A stretch of 64,000 nt of DNA from the NCBI GenBank assembly GCA_963210315.1, contig OY723319.1:1302001-1366000 (forward strand), read 5' to 3'. Position 1 is the first letter of the stretch. Every line of letters starts with the position of its first letter. Both the position numbers and the translations under genes were made by a program. The notes under the pieces are model-generated. The model had not been told where the DNA came from, ran no database searches, and saw only the letters and a program-made list of their open reading frames with translations. This stretch comes from Rhynchopus euleeides. Lineage: Eukaryota; Euglenozoa; Diplonemea; Diplonemida; Diplonemidae. Shown here one piece after another: positions 42,588 to 54,100 of this stretch.

Positions 42588-43374
42588 TTTTCTGTGTGTG
42601 TCGTGCGATCAACGAAAAACTTTTTCTCGTTTACCTTTCGTATTTCTTCACGAATGATCCTGCACGACTCCAGCTATATTTTAGAATGTGTTGTTTCTCC
42701 GCATTTCAAACGCATCCAGGCAAACGCGCTTCGAACATATTTCCCTGTCCTGCTTTGTTTCAGCAGTTGGTGTTTGTGTAGAAGTGACAATTTGATATTT
42801 AGAGTTGTGGTTCGTACTTTACGGACACTTTTGTGTGAGGTGTAGTGACTTCATCACAACAGCAACCCACGTGATCTACACACCCCGGCCCTCATCAGGC
42901 CGGGTGTGAACCAGGCGAGGGTTTTGTGTGGAGAAGCTTCAGCGCCATCGTCACTGTAACAAACCAACGTCTACAATACGGGCTCAGCGTGGTTGCGACT
43001 GAAGAGTAGTCACTTTACATTCACACTGCTTTCCCTTTGCGCGCCACTCAGGTCCCCCAACAACAAGAACCACGTCTGGGGTCTGGTGCGTCCAGCAATC
43101 ACACACGCCATGCTGGTTTCGGTAAGATGCCATCAAGGATGACTGTCCCCTTGAATATGCATTCGTTCGATATTCCCCTCTTTCAAACAAGTCTTTATCG
43201 CTTCTTTCATACCGTTGCAGTGTTCCTCCACATGTTGTACACGCTTGTCGCTGCACCGCATCTAGGGCGAGTCACTGCCTCTCCGGGGGACCTCCCCCCC
43301 CACCCCTTTTCCCAACACAGTGGTCTCGCGCACGTCGGGGTAGACCCTTTTCGGATCGGGAAAGCGGGGGGTCA

Positions 43375-43394
43375 GACCCCCGATATCGGGGGTC
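43375..43394. repeat. Perfect 20-bp palindrome
   Basis: GACCCCCGATATCGGGGGTC, within a cluster of GGGGTC/GACCCC inverted units. Confidence 0.85.
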
Positions 43395-43945
43395 GTATGC
43401 ACCGAAAATAGGCAGTGCAGACCCCGAATAGCGGGGGGTCCATACCCCCGCTCTGACCCCTGCCCCAGACCCCCGCTCCAGGGGGTGGGGGCCCACCGTA
43501 AACACCTTATTCCGCAGACTCGGATATGATTGGATGGTTGTATCCAACAAGTGACACCAGCGTACCACTGAGGTTGCTTCCGAGGTCGCATTATCGTCTC
43601 CCTCCCCAAGCGGCAGCCTGCCGCAGATACCCCTTTTTTTCTTCCGAAAGGACACACCCGGAGTGGGAGGAATTTGTGACAACAAGGTCCCACTCACTTG
43701 CTCCGCACCCATCCGTTGCAGGCTGAGGTGTGGAAGCGTCACTGTATCAAGCAGTGAAGGGAGACGGGCATCGAAGCTTGTCTGACCTGATATATGTGCA
43801 TCTCTGCCGGAAGGTTGTGGGAGAGCGCGTGAACCCTGCGCATGCAGAATGCACCGGAGTGATCCCCACGACCCTGCTTGACTTCCATGTCTCCCACTTA
43901 TGAGCCACACATACTACCAGCGTTTCATCCGATACGAAACCCACG

Positions 43946-44343
43946 CAAACACGAGCCATGCATGCTGCTTCACACCCACACGCCCTACAGGACCCATTTG
44001 GACTGAGCGAAACACATGGGCCTCCAGTCCCTTCGGGGTATCTGCCTTGCCGTGGCGCTGTGCACGGCACACGGTGTCGACATGCAGTTCGGCACGATAA
44101 ACGTGCGCGGTGCTGGCTTGCAAGGAGGAACGCAAGACGCCGATGCGACCGTCTTCATCCCGATGCTGGGCCTTGAAGCGCACAGGCTGCCCCAACGGGC
44201 TGCCCACCTATGAGATCCTGGCGTCGATCACAAGCGAGACCACCACCTCGGCGCCCCACGCTCGCGGCATCTCGATCCCAGAAGTGACGCTGGTGCTGAC
44301 CTCGTCGTACGATGCAGACGCGATGACGTGGTCCGGGACCCTC
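43946..44343 (+). pseudogene. 5' fragment of the giant secreted gene (third copy), frameshifted
   Basis: Homologous to 21626-22061. It retains ATG at 44016 and the signal peptide MGLQSLRGICLAVALCTAHG. An in-frame 18-bp loss near 44121 and a 17-bp deletion between two GAAGCG repeats near 44179 shift the frame, giving a stop near 44211. Homology ends exactly after the codons for W-S-G-T-L, where sequence of the small membrane-protein family takes over. Confidence 0.85.
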
Positions 44344-45216
44344 GGGGTGGGTTCCTCTTGAATTGCGGGCTGTTTCCCTGGGACGGCGTGAAAGGGCTGG
44401 GTCAGAGCTTGTGCGTTCCCGGTGATGCACCTCCACCTCTTGTACCTCCGACACCTGCACCTGTGACGCCTTTACCCATGACGCCTTCGCCTCTGACAGC
44501 CTCGCCTCCAACACCTACACCTGTGACAGCTTCACCTCCGACCCCTGTCCCTGTGACATATTCGCCTCTAGCACCTTCACGTGCACCTCCACCGACACTT
44601 ACACCGGTGGCGCTTTCCCACGACGCCTGCTCCTCCGACAGCTTCATCTCCAACTCTTGCTCCTCATGCACATTTGCCTGTGACGCCTTCGTCTCCAACA
44701 TCTTCACCGGCAACATGTGCACCTGTGACGTCTGCGCCTGCCCCTGCTGTCTGCGTCACTGTCGTCATCACAGCTGACATGATCTGTGAGCCTGGCTACA
44801 GTCTGATCAGCGAAGATGTCGCGGCAACGTGCAGGGCGATCCCCTGCCAGATCCTCGCAGCCGAGATCTGGTCGAGGATGCAGATCGGCAGCACGACCCA
44901 GACTTTCGTCAGAGGCGACAGTCCGTCATGTAGGAGCGCTTCCTGGGACGGCGTCACCCAGATGGATGCGAGCCTGTGCGTTCCCAGTGGTGCACGTGCA
45001 GCACGGACATCGACAGGTCTCGGCGGTCCTCTCGCAGCCATCATAGCGGGCTGTGCCGGTTGTGTCCTGGCCGTGTTGGGTGTTGCGGTGGCGTGGTTTG
45101 TCAAATGCCCTCGTCAGAAGCACGTCCACCACCCGGACCAGCAGCAGCAGCAACATCAACAGGACAGTGACCCCAGCTGTGGCTACGAGTTAGTTGATCC
45201 AGTGCTCTGCCAGTAG
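44344..45216 (+). pseudogene. Small Cys-rich single-pass membrane protein gene, decayed copy 2
   Basis: Starts inside an ectodomain module (LLNCGLFPWDG...LGQSLCVPGD, interrupted upstream by a TGA) and continues into a Thr/Pro stalk. A 2-bp deletion near 44617 relative to 14067 shifts the frame. The frame 44581-45216 then holds the rest of the stalk, a complete module (Cys, GYSLISEDVA, C-x4-C, WDG, SLCVP), a membrane helix (IIAGCAGCVLAVLGVAVAWF, about 45041-45100), a basic Cys-Pro-Arg stop-transfer segment, a Gln/His tail and SDPSCGYELV near the C-terminus. There is no signal peptide in frame. It is the better preserved counterpart of 13703-14598. Confidence 0.7.
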
Positions 45217-45720
45217 TCCTAATTTCAAGGATTGCGGAAACAGCCAGGCCTTCAATCTATCAGCATGATTGAGGCAAACAGCCCGCCCAGGGCGAGGCGG
45301 TCTGAGGCCGGTGGGCATTTGTCCCGCTGTTGCAGGCTCAGATCTGGCGAGTTGCCCGGCTGCCCTCGTAACCCCGATGAGTGTAGGTTGTGAGGGCGGC
45401 CTCCTTCCCCTCACTGATTGACGAGCCGGGACTGGCAGTGAGGGCCCCAGCGTGCTGGATCTGTTCATGATTCGACAGCTTCTGGAGCGCTTATCCCATC
45501 TTTGGGAGAAATGTGTCGAACCTTGCCGAAACTTGCTGCACAGCGAAGAACAGCCAGTTTTGATTTTTTGTCTGTAGCCTCATGCAATGAAGGAGGAAAC
45601 ACGGAGAAGGCAGGTCCGATTTGAGTTTACGGCACGCGTAGTGTCGGAATTGCAGTGCCACATCTCACCTCAGCACAGGTCGAGGTGTGTGTTTCACCAC
45701 AACCCGCCCCCCCCCCCCCC
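45216..45720. repeat. Duplicated 3' flank, copy 2, with intact (empty) poly-C site
   Basis: Paralogous to 14592-15031. It ends in 14 C residues that continue directly into sequence homologous to 19247 onward, so the 4.2-kb element of copy 1 is absent here. No gene is seen. Confidence 0.85.
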
Positions 45721-46123
45721 AATCCCCCGTGTTGAGTGACATGTGTCGATAGTGTTCCATCTTTGTTGTTCCTATTCCGCCTGAGCCACACTGAAGGAAA
45801 CCTTCTCTTTCCCATTGCCAGGCCTTGCAACACCCCTTCCGGGGAGCGCCCACCACCCCGCCTACTGCCTGTGCAGTGGCTCGGAACCCTGCCAGAGCTG
45901 ACACGGCAGCAGTCATATCATTCCACTCCATGATAGGCGTGTCGAGTTGTCCCGCGATCGAGGAATCCCCACTGGCTCCCCCCCTTTGATGAGCAGACAC
46001 GGTCACAGCCTTTGCAGAAATGCACCCTCCACGCCCAGGCACAAGTGTGGCTCCTGTGTCCTGCTGGTGGGACCACAGCCCTGACACCACCACCAGACAG
46101 ACATACCTGCACACACCGCAGCC
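45721..46123. repeat. Duplicated 5' flank of the small membrane-protein gene, copy 2
   Basis: Paralogous to 19247-19649 with about three substitutions. It carries the same 42-bp remnant of the giant CxxC gene's 3' coding end (about 45829-45870). It presumably contains the promoter of the downstream gene. No defined motif was seen. Confidence 0.75.
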
Positions 46124-46954
46124 ATGGCAGCCGTAGCGGCACTGCTGTCGCTCTGCCTCGGTGCTCCCACCTGCACCTCGATTGTCCTGATGACGGGGAT
46201 GCAATGCCAGGCCGGCTACTATCTGATCAGCGAATATGACGCGAATAGATGTAGCTCGACGATCTGCAACATGCTGAAGGCCAAACAGACGGACTACGAG
46301 TGGGGGATGATTCACATCGACAGCACGGATCAGTTCTTCAAGGGTTGGGGCTATATCCCGGGTTGCGGGACTTCCTACTGGGACGGCCTTGGCACTTTGG
46401 GGCAGAGCCTGTGCGCCGCCGGTGTACCTTCACCTGCAACGCCTGCGCCTGTGCCTTCTGTTTGCAGCAAGGTCGTCATCTCACCAGAGCTGCAATGCAA
46501 GCCCGGCTATCGCCTGATAAGCGAATACGAGGCAACCACGTGCCAAAAGACCCTCTGCCACCTCCTGTCGGAGCGTGACTACACTTGGGCGGATATGCTC
46601 ATCGACAGCGAGAATCAGGTCTTCTTCGTGGAAGACCACTCGACATGCGGGCTGAGGTACAGGCAGGGAGAGGTGGATTATAGCCTGTGTGTTCCTTCCT
46701 TTGCACCTACACCTGCACCTGCATCAGTCCCCGACGCACGCCTGAGCGTTGGTGCCATCGTCGCCATCGTGGTGGGCTGTGTCAGTGCTGTGGCTGGGTT
46801 GGGTGGCGTGCTGCTGCTGTGTCGCGCCGAAGCCTCTTCGCAGAAGCAGCAGCAGCAGCACTTCCAGCACCAGCAACAGCAGTTCCAGCAGCAGCAGCTC
46901 CAGCAGCTGCAGGGCGGCGACCCCAGCTGTGACTACGCGCTTGTTGCTCGGTGA
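46124..46954 (+). CDS. Small type-I membrane protein with two Cys-rich modules and Gln-rich tail (intact)
   Basis: 276 residues. A cleavable signal peptide MAAVAALLSLCLGAPTC is followed by two ectodomain modules of about 90 residues. Each has C-x3-5-GY-x-LISE-x4-(R/T)C, then C-x-x-LL, a W near a D-x-x-(I/L)-x-S block, a CG pair and a closing SLC. Thr/Pro/Ala linkers follow each module (about residues 103-115 and 190-203). One transmembrane helix (about 209-231) precedes a cytoplasmic tail of Gln/His runs ending GGDPSCDYALVAR. The DPSC-x-Y-x-L end is shared with diverged paralogues, suggesting a conserved cytoplasmic contact. It is the only intact member in the window and lies 1.2 kb upstream of the giant secreted gene on the same strand. 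I recognise no named family. A receptor-like or adhesion role is inference. Confidence 0.8.
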   Translation: MAAVAALLSLCLGAPTCTSIVLMTGMQCQAGYYLISEYDANRCSSTICNMLKAKQTDYEWGMIHIDSTDQFFKGWGYIPGCGTSYWDGLGTLGQSLCAAGVPSPATPAPVPSVCSKVVISPELQCKPGYRLISEYEATTCQKTLCHLLSERDYTWADMLIDSENQVFFVEDHSTCGLRYRQGEVDYSLCVPSFAPTPAPASVPDARLSVGAIVAIVVGCVSAVAGLGGVLLLCRAEASSQKQQQQHFQHQQQQFQQQQLQQLQGGDPSCDYALVAR

Positions 46955-48150
46955 TCTGTCCAGACTCTGTGATGAAGGCCTGCCCTGTAGACCACGAGAG
47001 ACAGCTTGCGCCTTCTCCGCTCGTCATCAACATTTGTTGACGGACATATCATGGCTTGGGCAACATATAACAGTGTTCACGAAGGGGTGGGGCGAGTTGG
47101 TGAAATGGGAAATGGTGCCCCGCCGTGGCCGCGTCACGCCTGCGGCCCAAACAGAGGTCGAACAATACGCACTGTGTTGTGTTGCTTGCCCTCGAAGGGG
47201 CGGGCAGTTTGCTATCCAAAAAATCAGAAAATCATTGACATACCTAGGGGACCCCGAGAGAATGTCACCCTCCTCGAGGGCCCAGGGCCGAGGGGGGGTG
47301 ACATTCTTCCCAGCCGCTACACAGGGCAACCGTTGAAGAATGTCACCCCCTCTGTACAGGGTGGCCGTTGGAGAATGTCACCCCCGCGGAGGCCGAGGTG
47401 GGGCGGGGGATGACATTCTCCATGGTCACCCAGGGGTGAAATTCTCTCGGGGTACCCTAGGTACGCAACAAAAAATGCACAGCACACCGGATGGCGAAAA
47501 AAATCATCGTGTCCCACCCGAGGTGCACGGGGACTCGCTGCCAGTCACAGCTGGTGGCTCGTGAGTTACCCTTCACCCCTGCTCACTCAGTCGTGTTGTA
47601 TCATGTATTTGCGTCGTTCATTTTATTTTCGAGTCTGTTCCTGTTCTCACGTATTCACATCCATGATGCTGCTCTCATGGGTGGTTCTTCCGCACGGTGG
47701 TCTCCTGCACGTCAGACAACACCTTCTTTGCGCAAACATTATTGCTTGTGGCAGTAAACAATAGGGTGTTGGCAGCGTGCAGTGCAGCATGCATTCTTCC
47801 AAAAACAGGTTTTTTGCAAAGTGCGTACAAACAAAAGTGGTTTAGTCGGGCGGGTGAGGACCCCCGCGAAACGGGGTCAGACTGGCCTTCGTGGGGATCT
47901 GAGACACCCGCCCAGACTCGCCCTCGGGAGGGGAGTCCACCGTGCGGTGGTGCGTGGGGTTCGTGACGCGCGTGCAATCCCCGTCGGCAGCGGCCAGCGA
48001 ACGGTCCCCACCCGCTTCTCACCCTGAGCACGACAGCAACCCCTTGCAAAAATGACTGCCTTTTTGACAGAAGACGCCCAAACACGAGCCATGCATGCAT
48101 GCTTCACACCCACACGCCCTACAGGATCCATTTGGACTGAGCGAAAACAC
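46955..48150. other. Spacer between the small membrane-protein gene and the giant gene, copy B
   Basis: Copy of 20503-21698 with one difference noticed (47151 A). It contains the foldback element at 47245-47459 and the presumed promoter region of giant gene copy B. No gene is recognised. Confidence 0.6.
47245..47459. mobile_element. Foldback/MITE-like element with TAGGG termini, copy B
   Basis: Copied as part of the segmental duplication and identical to 20793-21007. Confidence 0.65.
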
Positions 48151-51100
48151 ATGGGCCTCCAGTCCCTTCGGGGGCTCTGTCTTGCCGTGGCGCTGTGCAC
48201 GGCACACGGTGTCGACATGCAGTTCGGCACGATAAACGTGCGCGGTGCTGGCTTGGGGAGCGTGCAAGACTGCGAGTCGGGAACGCAAGACGCCGATGCG
48301 ACCGTCTTCATCCCGATGCTGGGCCTTGAAGCGGAGTGCGAAGTGAAGCGCACAGGCTGCCCCAACGGGCTGCCCACCTATGAGATCCTGGCGTCGATCA
48401 CAAGCGAGACCACCACCTCGGCGCCCCACGCTCGCGGCATCTCGATCCCGGAAGGGACGCTGGTGCTGACCTCGTCGTACGATGCAGACGCGATGACGTG
48501 GTCCGGGACCCTCACAGGGAAGATGCAGCTCAGCGGGGCCGAGGCCTCCGCCGTGGTTGTGCTGACAGGCGAGACGGTGACCTCCGTCAAGGTGCGTGTG
48601 CGCATCGCCCTCCCGCCCCTGCGCTCCAACTCTGAGGTGATCTTCGATGTCGGCCCGCCGCCCACCGAGCATGCCCCGCAGAAGTGGGTCGCCAAGGCCG
48701 GCATCTCCCTCGACACCCCGAAGGGGACCCTGGGCTTCGGCCGGGCGTCGACAACAGTGACCCACTGGAAGTACCTTGAGGAAAGCAGCGACGAGGACAG
48801 AGACGAGTGGTCCATCAGCGCGTCCCTGTCTGAGGGGTCGTTGTATGGGGTGCGGCTGAGCAGCCTCCAGCTGGACATGAAGAAGACTGCGAACCTGCAG
48901 TGGACCGGCGAGATTGCTGCCGAGCTTGTGTCTTCTCCGTTCAAGCACCTCTTTTCCCTGCGCATCGACAACGGCGCCTTTGGGGCGCTCCACGGGTTGC
49001 TGCGGGTTGAGAACGCCGGGATGTCATTCGAGGGCCAGGCGAGCGTGACAAAGGACGCAGCGCAGGACGGGTGCACACAGCTGAAGGCCGTCGGGTCAGG
49101 CAAGGTCGGCCAGATGGGCTTCGACGGCGTGCTGGTGCAAAACCACTGCCGCAGCAAGAACCGCTACGAAGTGCAGAGCAGCGTGCAGGGAGGCCGTGCC
49201 CTCGTGTACGGCGGGGTGGAGCTGCAGCAGGCCCAGGTCGTGCTCCACAGCGACTTCGACACAGGGGTGTGGTCGGGATCCGTCACAGGCACTGTCGAGC
49301 TGTTCGGGGCTGTGGGTGCACAAGGCAAGCTGGCGTTCCGCGGCGACAGGATCGAGTCATTCGTGGTCGAGACGCCCGAGGTGGAGCGGGTGGGTCCTGT
49401 GGAGGGACGCTTCGCTGTTGAGCTGAGCGACGCAGGCACGCTGCAGGGGACATGCACCCTCGCCCTCATCACCGACAACGTGCAGGCATCGGGGGTCAGC
49501 TTCACGGTGTCGCAGGATCTCGAGACGAAGGCCGTCACTCTGGCTGCGGATGTCGTGTCGATGACGGTGCTGGGGACGCGCCTGTCTGGGGCAGCCATCA
49601 GGCTGACTGGCACGAAGCGCAGTGCTGCCGAAGGCGACACCTTCGTGTGGAGCGGAAGCATCGGGGGCAAGCTGAGGGTGCACACGACAGACGTGCACGC
49701 CGTCGTAGAGCTGAAGGACAGCCGCTTCGCATCTCTTCAGGCGGACGTGTCTGTGGACTTTGATGCGGTGCGATTCACGGGGGCGCTGGATGTCGCTGAG
49801 GATGCGGCTGGCGGTGATTGTGGTGTGCTGCGCCTGTCGGGAGACGCAGCGGTCGGCCACGTCACGTTCGACGCAGCAATGGCCGTGCACAGCTGTGCAG
49901 ACACCGTGGGCGATGTGCGGTACGAGTTGCAGGGGCGCACAGGGGACATGTATACGAACGGCATGCATCTGGAGGAGGTGACGGTGGCGGTGCAGGGTCT
50001 TGTGGCAGAGGGGCGGAAGACGGCATGGAAGGGGTCTGTGCAGGGCCAAGGCGAGTGGTTCGGTGCCACGTCGACGGTGAAGGTGAACTTTGACGGGAAG
50101 ACGTTTACAGACGCGCAGCTGGACGCAGCCTTCGCCACCCCGTTCATCACCGGAACGCTGCATTTCGACGTGTTCAAGCCCGAGTGCTACCGGAATGGGA
50201 AGTCCACAGCCTCGGTGGAGGCGGAGATCCGTGTGTCGCCGTCCGCAAAGCCGTTGCAGCTGTCAGGCACGGCACTGCTTTCCACGTACGAGCGGAATGA
50301 CGAGTGTGTGTGGGACATCAAGCTGGAAGGGCAGAGCGGCGGGTGGACGTCGCCCACAGGGGTGACGGTCCCCTCGGTCTCCGTGGAACTGGAGACAGTC
50401 GACACTGGGGCCAGCAGCAAGAACGGGGGCGCGCTGCGCGGAAGGGACTGGAAAGGGCGCGCCACGGGGGAGTCTGGGTCACTGAAGGTCGACATCGAAC
50501 TGGACAGCACGAGCGACGCTGCCTCACAGCTGATGTTGCAGTACGCCAGCGGCAACGTGAAGGTGACGGCCGCTATTGCAGCCGACTGCAAAGGGTCGGG
50601 GACTGTGGTTCTGCGGAACCTTGGGCATGGGCTTGCCAACCTCGAGGCAAAGGCAGCCATCTCGGTTTCCGGGTGCAGTGCTGGAGACTCGTCGGCCAGC
50701 CTGCTCTCCAAGAACTGGGTTGCATCAGCGACGGTGAAGAACGTCGTCATCCCGGTGGGGGACAGGATGGTGGTGCTGGATGTGGCGACTCTCACAGTGC
50801 GGAATACACACAACCTGAAGTCGGTGCACCTGCTGGGGGGCATCGTGGGTTGGAAGCTGGTCCTGCACCTCGGGTTCAGCATCCCCTACCGCAGCGCCGA
50901 TCTGACCATCGACGCCAGACTTGCCGACCCGCTCATCACAGTGACCCCGGCAGAGGTGCTGTCGTGGTTCGGCGCGCAGGTGAAGCTCCCGGCCTCGCTG
51001 ACCGCAGCAGCGCCAGGCCTCGCCACGGCCCTGCAGGGCCTGCAGGTGAAGGAGGCGAAGATGACGATGAGCCTGGGCAAGCGGGAGATGGCCTTCTCCG

Positions 51101-54100
51101 GCACAGCCACCATGAACAGCCTCGAGTACACCCTCAGCATGCTCCTGGCACAGCGCAGCACCACAGCCGGGTGGGACGTGGGCATTGCTGTGCGCACGGC
51201 CGGCACGCCGAGGGGGCTGGTGGCGGTTGTCGACAAAGTGTTCGACGAGGTGCAGCCGGCGAGCGTTGAGTTTGTCGTTGCCACCAACCGGATGGCGTCT
51301 GCGGCATTCGCAGCAGACGGTGCGGGGTTGTCGGTGCGGGTGGACGTGGCGTTGGCTGAGCTGTGGGGCACAGTGCTCGACAACCTGCCCGACACCATCA
51401 AGAGCCAGGCCAGCAACGCGGTGGATGTGGGCAGTGGGACAGTTGCCCTCCGCGCACGCGTGGCGTCGGCACGAGAGATGAACTTGGCCCTGCAGCTCGC
51501 AGGGGATGTGGACCTCGGCGAGGGGCTGCGCATGGACAGGCTGTCCGTGATGCTGAAGCTGAGCACAGTGCAGGGAAACCGCCTGGGGGTCTCCGTGAGC
51601 CTGCGTGCTGACATCGGGGATGTCGTGGTGTTCCCGTCCGGGTTCCTGGGCGTGCAGGCGTCGAAGGTGACGCCGATTCACGGGGACCTGTCGGTGCACA
51701 TGACGCCGGACACGTGGGACGAGCCGTTTGGGCTGACGGGCGTGCGGCTGAAGTTTCCGTGGGCACTGTCAGTCGGACTGTCGCCTCTGCTTGTCCCGAC
51801 AAAGCTCGCCTTCATCCTCGGCGGCGAAGTTGCCTCTGTGCCAGCCCACGTGACGTTGAGCGCGGCGCTGTCCAACCTTCGCCAAACTGCGTTCCGCATT
51901 GCCGTCGGGGAGGTGCGGCTGTGGGACGTTGTGGAGAGCCTGGGCGGGTGTGCGAATGGGTGCCTGACGAGCGTGCAGAAGGTCCTGGAGAACGTGCGGA
52001 TGGAGTCCTTCACGGCGAGTATTGCGGGGCAGCGTGTGTCGGTGCTCATCGGCGGCGTGGATCCGACGGTGTTCGAGGCGGGCGTGCATGTCGAGGTGGT
52101 GGGCCTGAAGGTGCTGCGCCTCATCGAAGCAAACGGGAAGCTGAGCGTGACGCCTGGCCAGGGTCTTGTGGGATCGCTGGAGACGAAGCCCATGGAGTGG
52201 GGCCCGCTGACACTCACACATGCAACCGAGGCTGGCGAAGGCCCTCTCTTCCGTGTCGTGCTGACGAAGGCGAAGCGGGAGCTGGTGCTGTCGTGCGCAA
52301 CCCACCTGTTCGGGGTGTCTGTGCTGTTCGACCTGGACATCTCCGATGCTGCTGTGCACGCGCGCTTCACGGTTGAACTGGCATCTCTCGTTTCAGAGGT
52401 GGAGCTGACGACAGATGTTGCGGCGCCGAGCTTCGCAGTGCAGCTGAAGGGCACCATCGCAACCGGCGGGCTGGCGCTGCTGGGTGCCGAGTGGCTTCCC
52501 GTCATCACATCGGTGCACCAAGAGGCGAAGGATATCCTGGCTGCGGCACGCTCCGCGCTGACAGCCGCAGAGGCAGCGTTTGCATCCGCCCATCAGGACG
52601 TGCAGGACGCGATTGCCGGCCTCAAGGGGGATGCGTACTTCGCCGAGGCAAAGCAAGCTGTCGGCAACACCGATGCCTTGCTGGCCGAATGCGAGGGCAA
52701 GGACACGTCGTGCAGCGCTGCGGATGGCATCGCCAAAGGGTGGGTGTGTGCCGCTGCCCAGGTGTGCCGGTTCGAATGGGAGGCGCGGGTGCGTGCGTTG
52801 GAAGCGATCGGGCGGCTGCAGGAGGCAACGGGCGACAAGGTGGACGGGCTCATCCAGGCGGCGCGCGAGGCACACGAGGTCGCGCGGGGGGTGCTGAGCT
52901 ACGCCACAGAGACGCTGCAGGCGGCGGAAGCTGCAGTGGCTGCGTTTGACGAATTCCTCGTTCCGGTGGGTGGGAAGGTGGAGAACGTCATCACTTTGTA
53001 CTCCGTGACCTGGGAGGCGTCGGCGTCGAAGGCGCAAGCCGCTGTGAAGCTGTCTGTCGACGCCGCAGTGCTGGGTGTGCGCGAGACGGCAACATTCAGC
53101 GCGGAGCTGAAGTTCGACGTTGTTGCGGCCTACTTGAAGCGGCTTGCCAAGCGGGCGCTCGACTTCTTCATGAGTGACAAAGACGTGGGTGCGCTGCCGA
53201 GCCAGCAGACCGACCAGACGGGCGGTGGTGCGGAAGGGTCCACCCTGCCCGCCTTCGGGGTGGCGGGGTGTGTGCCCACGGACGGGAAAGACATCAATGC
53301 ATTTGTTGGGAATGCGGTGTCGTGCAGCGAGACGCGCGCCTTGGTTGGGTTCCAGCTCGGGCGCTTCGACTGCATCGACGGGGCAATGAAGTTCCTCGTG
53401 ACTTGCAGCAGGCCGGGGGTGGTGAAGCGAGCGAGCTCTTGCAGGAAGCTGCACAGCAGCTGCACGGACATCGACGCGGCTACGATTGCGGCCCTGGTGC
53501 CGGCGAATGGGCTCGACAGCCACTGCGGGGCTGACATGCTCACCGGCTGGGAGCTGAAGAGAAGCGACGAGTGCGGCCTGCAGCTGCGCTTCGAGTTCAC
53601 CTGCTGCAAGCGCGACAGCAGCGTGTCCTACCCGTTTGTCAACACCGCGTCGACAGCGTGCCAGCCCCTCAAAAAGGCTGCAGAGGGCGTTGCGCAGTTC
53701 GGCGCAGACCTGCACTGCGACGCAGGCGAGGTGCTGCGCGGGTGGGGCCTCGAGGACTGCGGGAGCGGGCTCGTGTCGGGGCGCGTTGCCCTCGCGTGCC
53801 ATGCACGTGTGAAGGCGGAGTTCCCCCCGTTCTTGGCACCGCTTCCGGATTGCTACCCCACGCTGGGCAAGGCCGTGGGTGACCTCACACTCTTCGCTGC
53901 TGTGCAGTGCACCGACGGCCTTGCGCTGAACGGGGCGCACCTGGATTCTTGGAACTGCGACAACCGTGTGGCGGATATGAAGTACAAGCAGTGGTGTATG
54001 GGGGCCGCGCTGCCGCTGCGGAGCTCTGAGTGCAAGACGCTGCACACGGAGTGCGCTGGGAGCGCAGGCGGTAACCTGGATGTCCTGGCAGCCCACGCGC

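Larger units (their letters stand above)
41964..43945. other. Gene-poor spacer, AT-richer than its surroundings
   Basis: Nearly 2 kb with no supported complete gene. It begins with poly-C. It contains a possible MYND-finger relic on the minus strand (42535-42587), a hairpin around 42884-42908 (CACACCCCGGCC / GGCCGGGTGTG) and a cluster of GACCCCCG hairpins at 43360-43485, including the perfect palindrome at 43375-43394. Confidence 0.55.
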
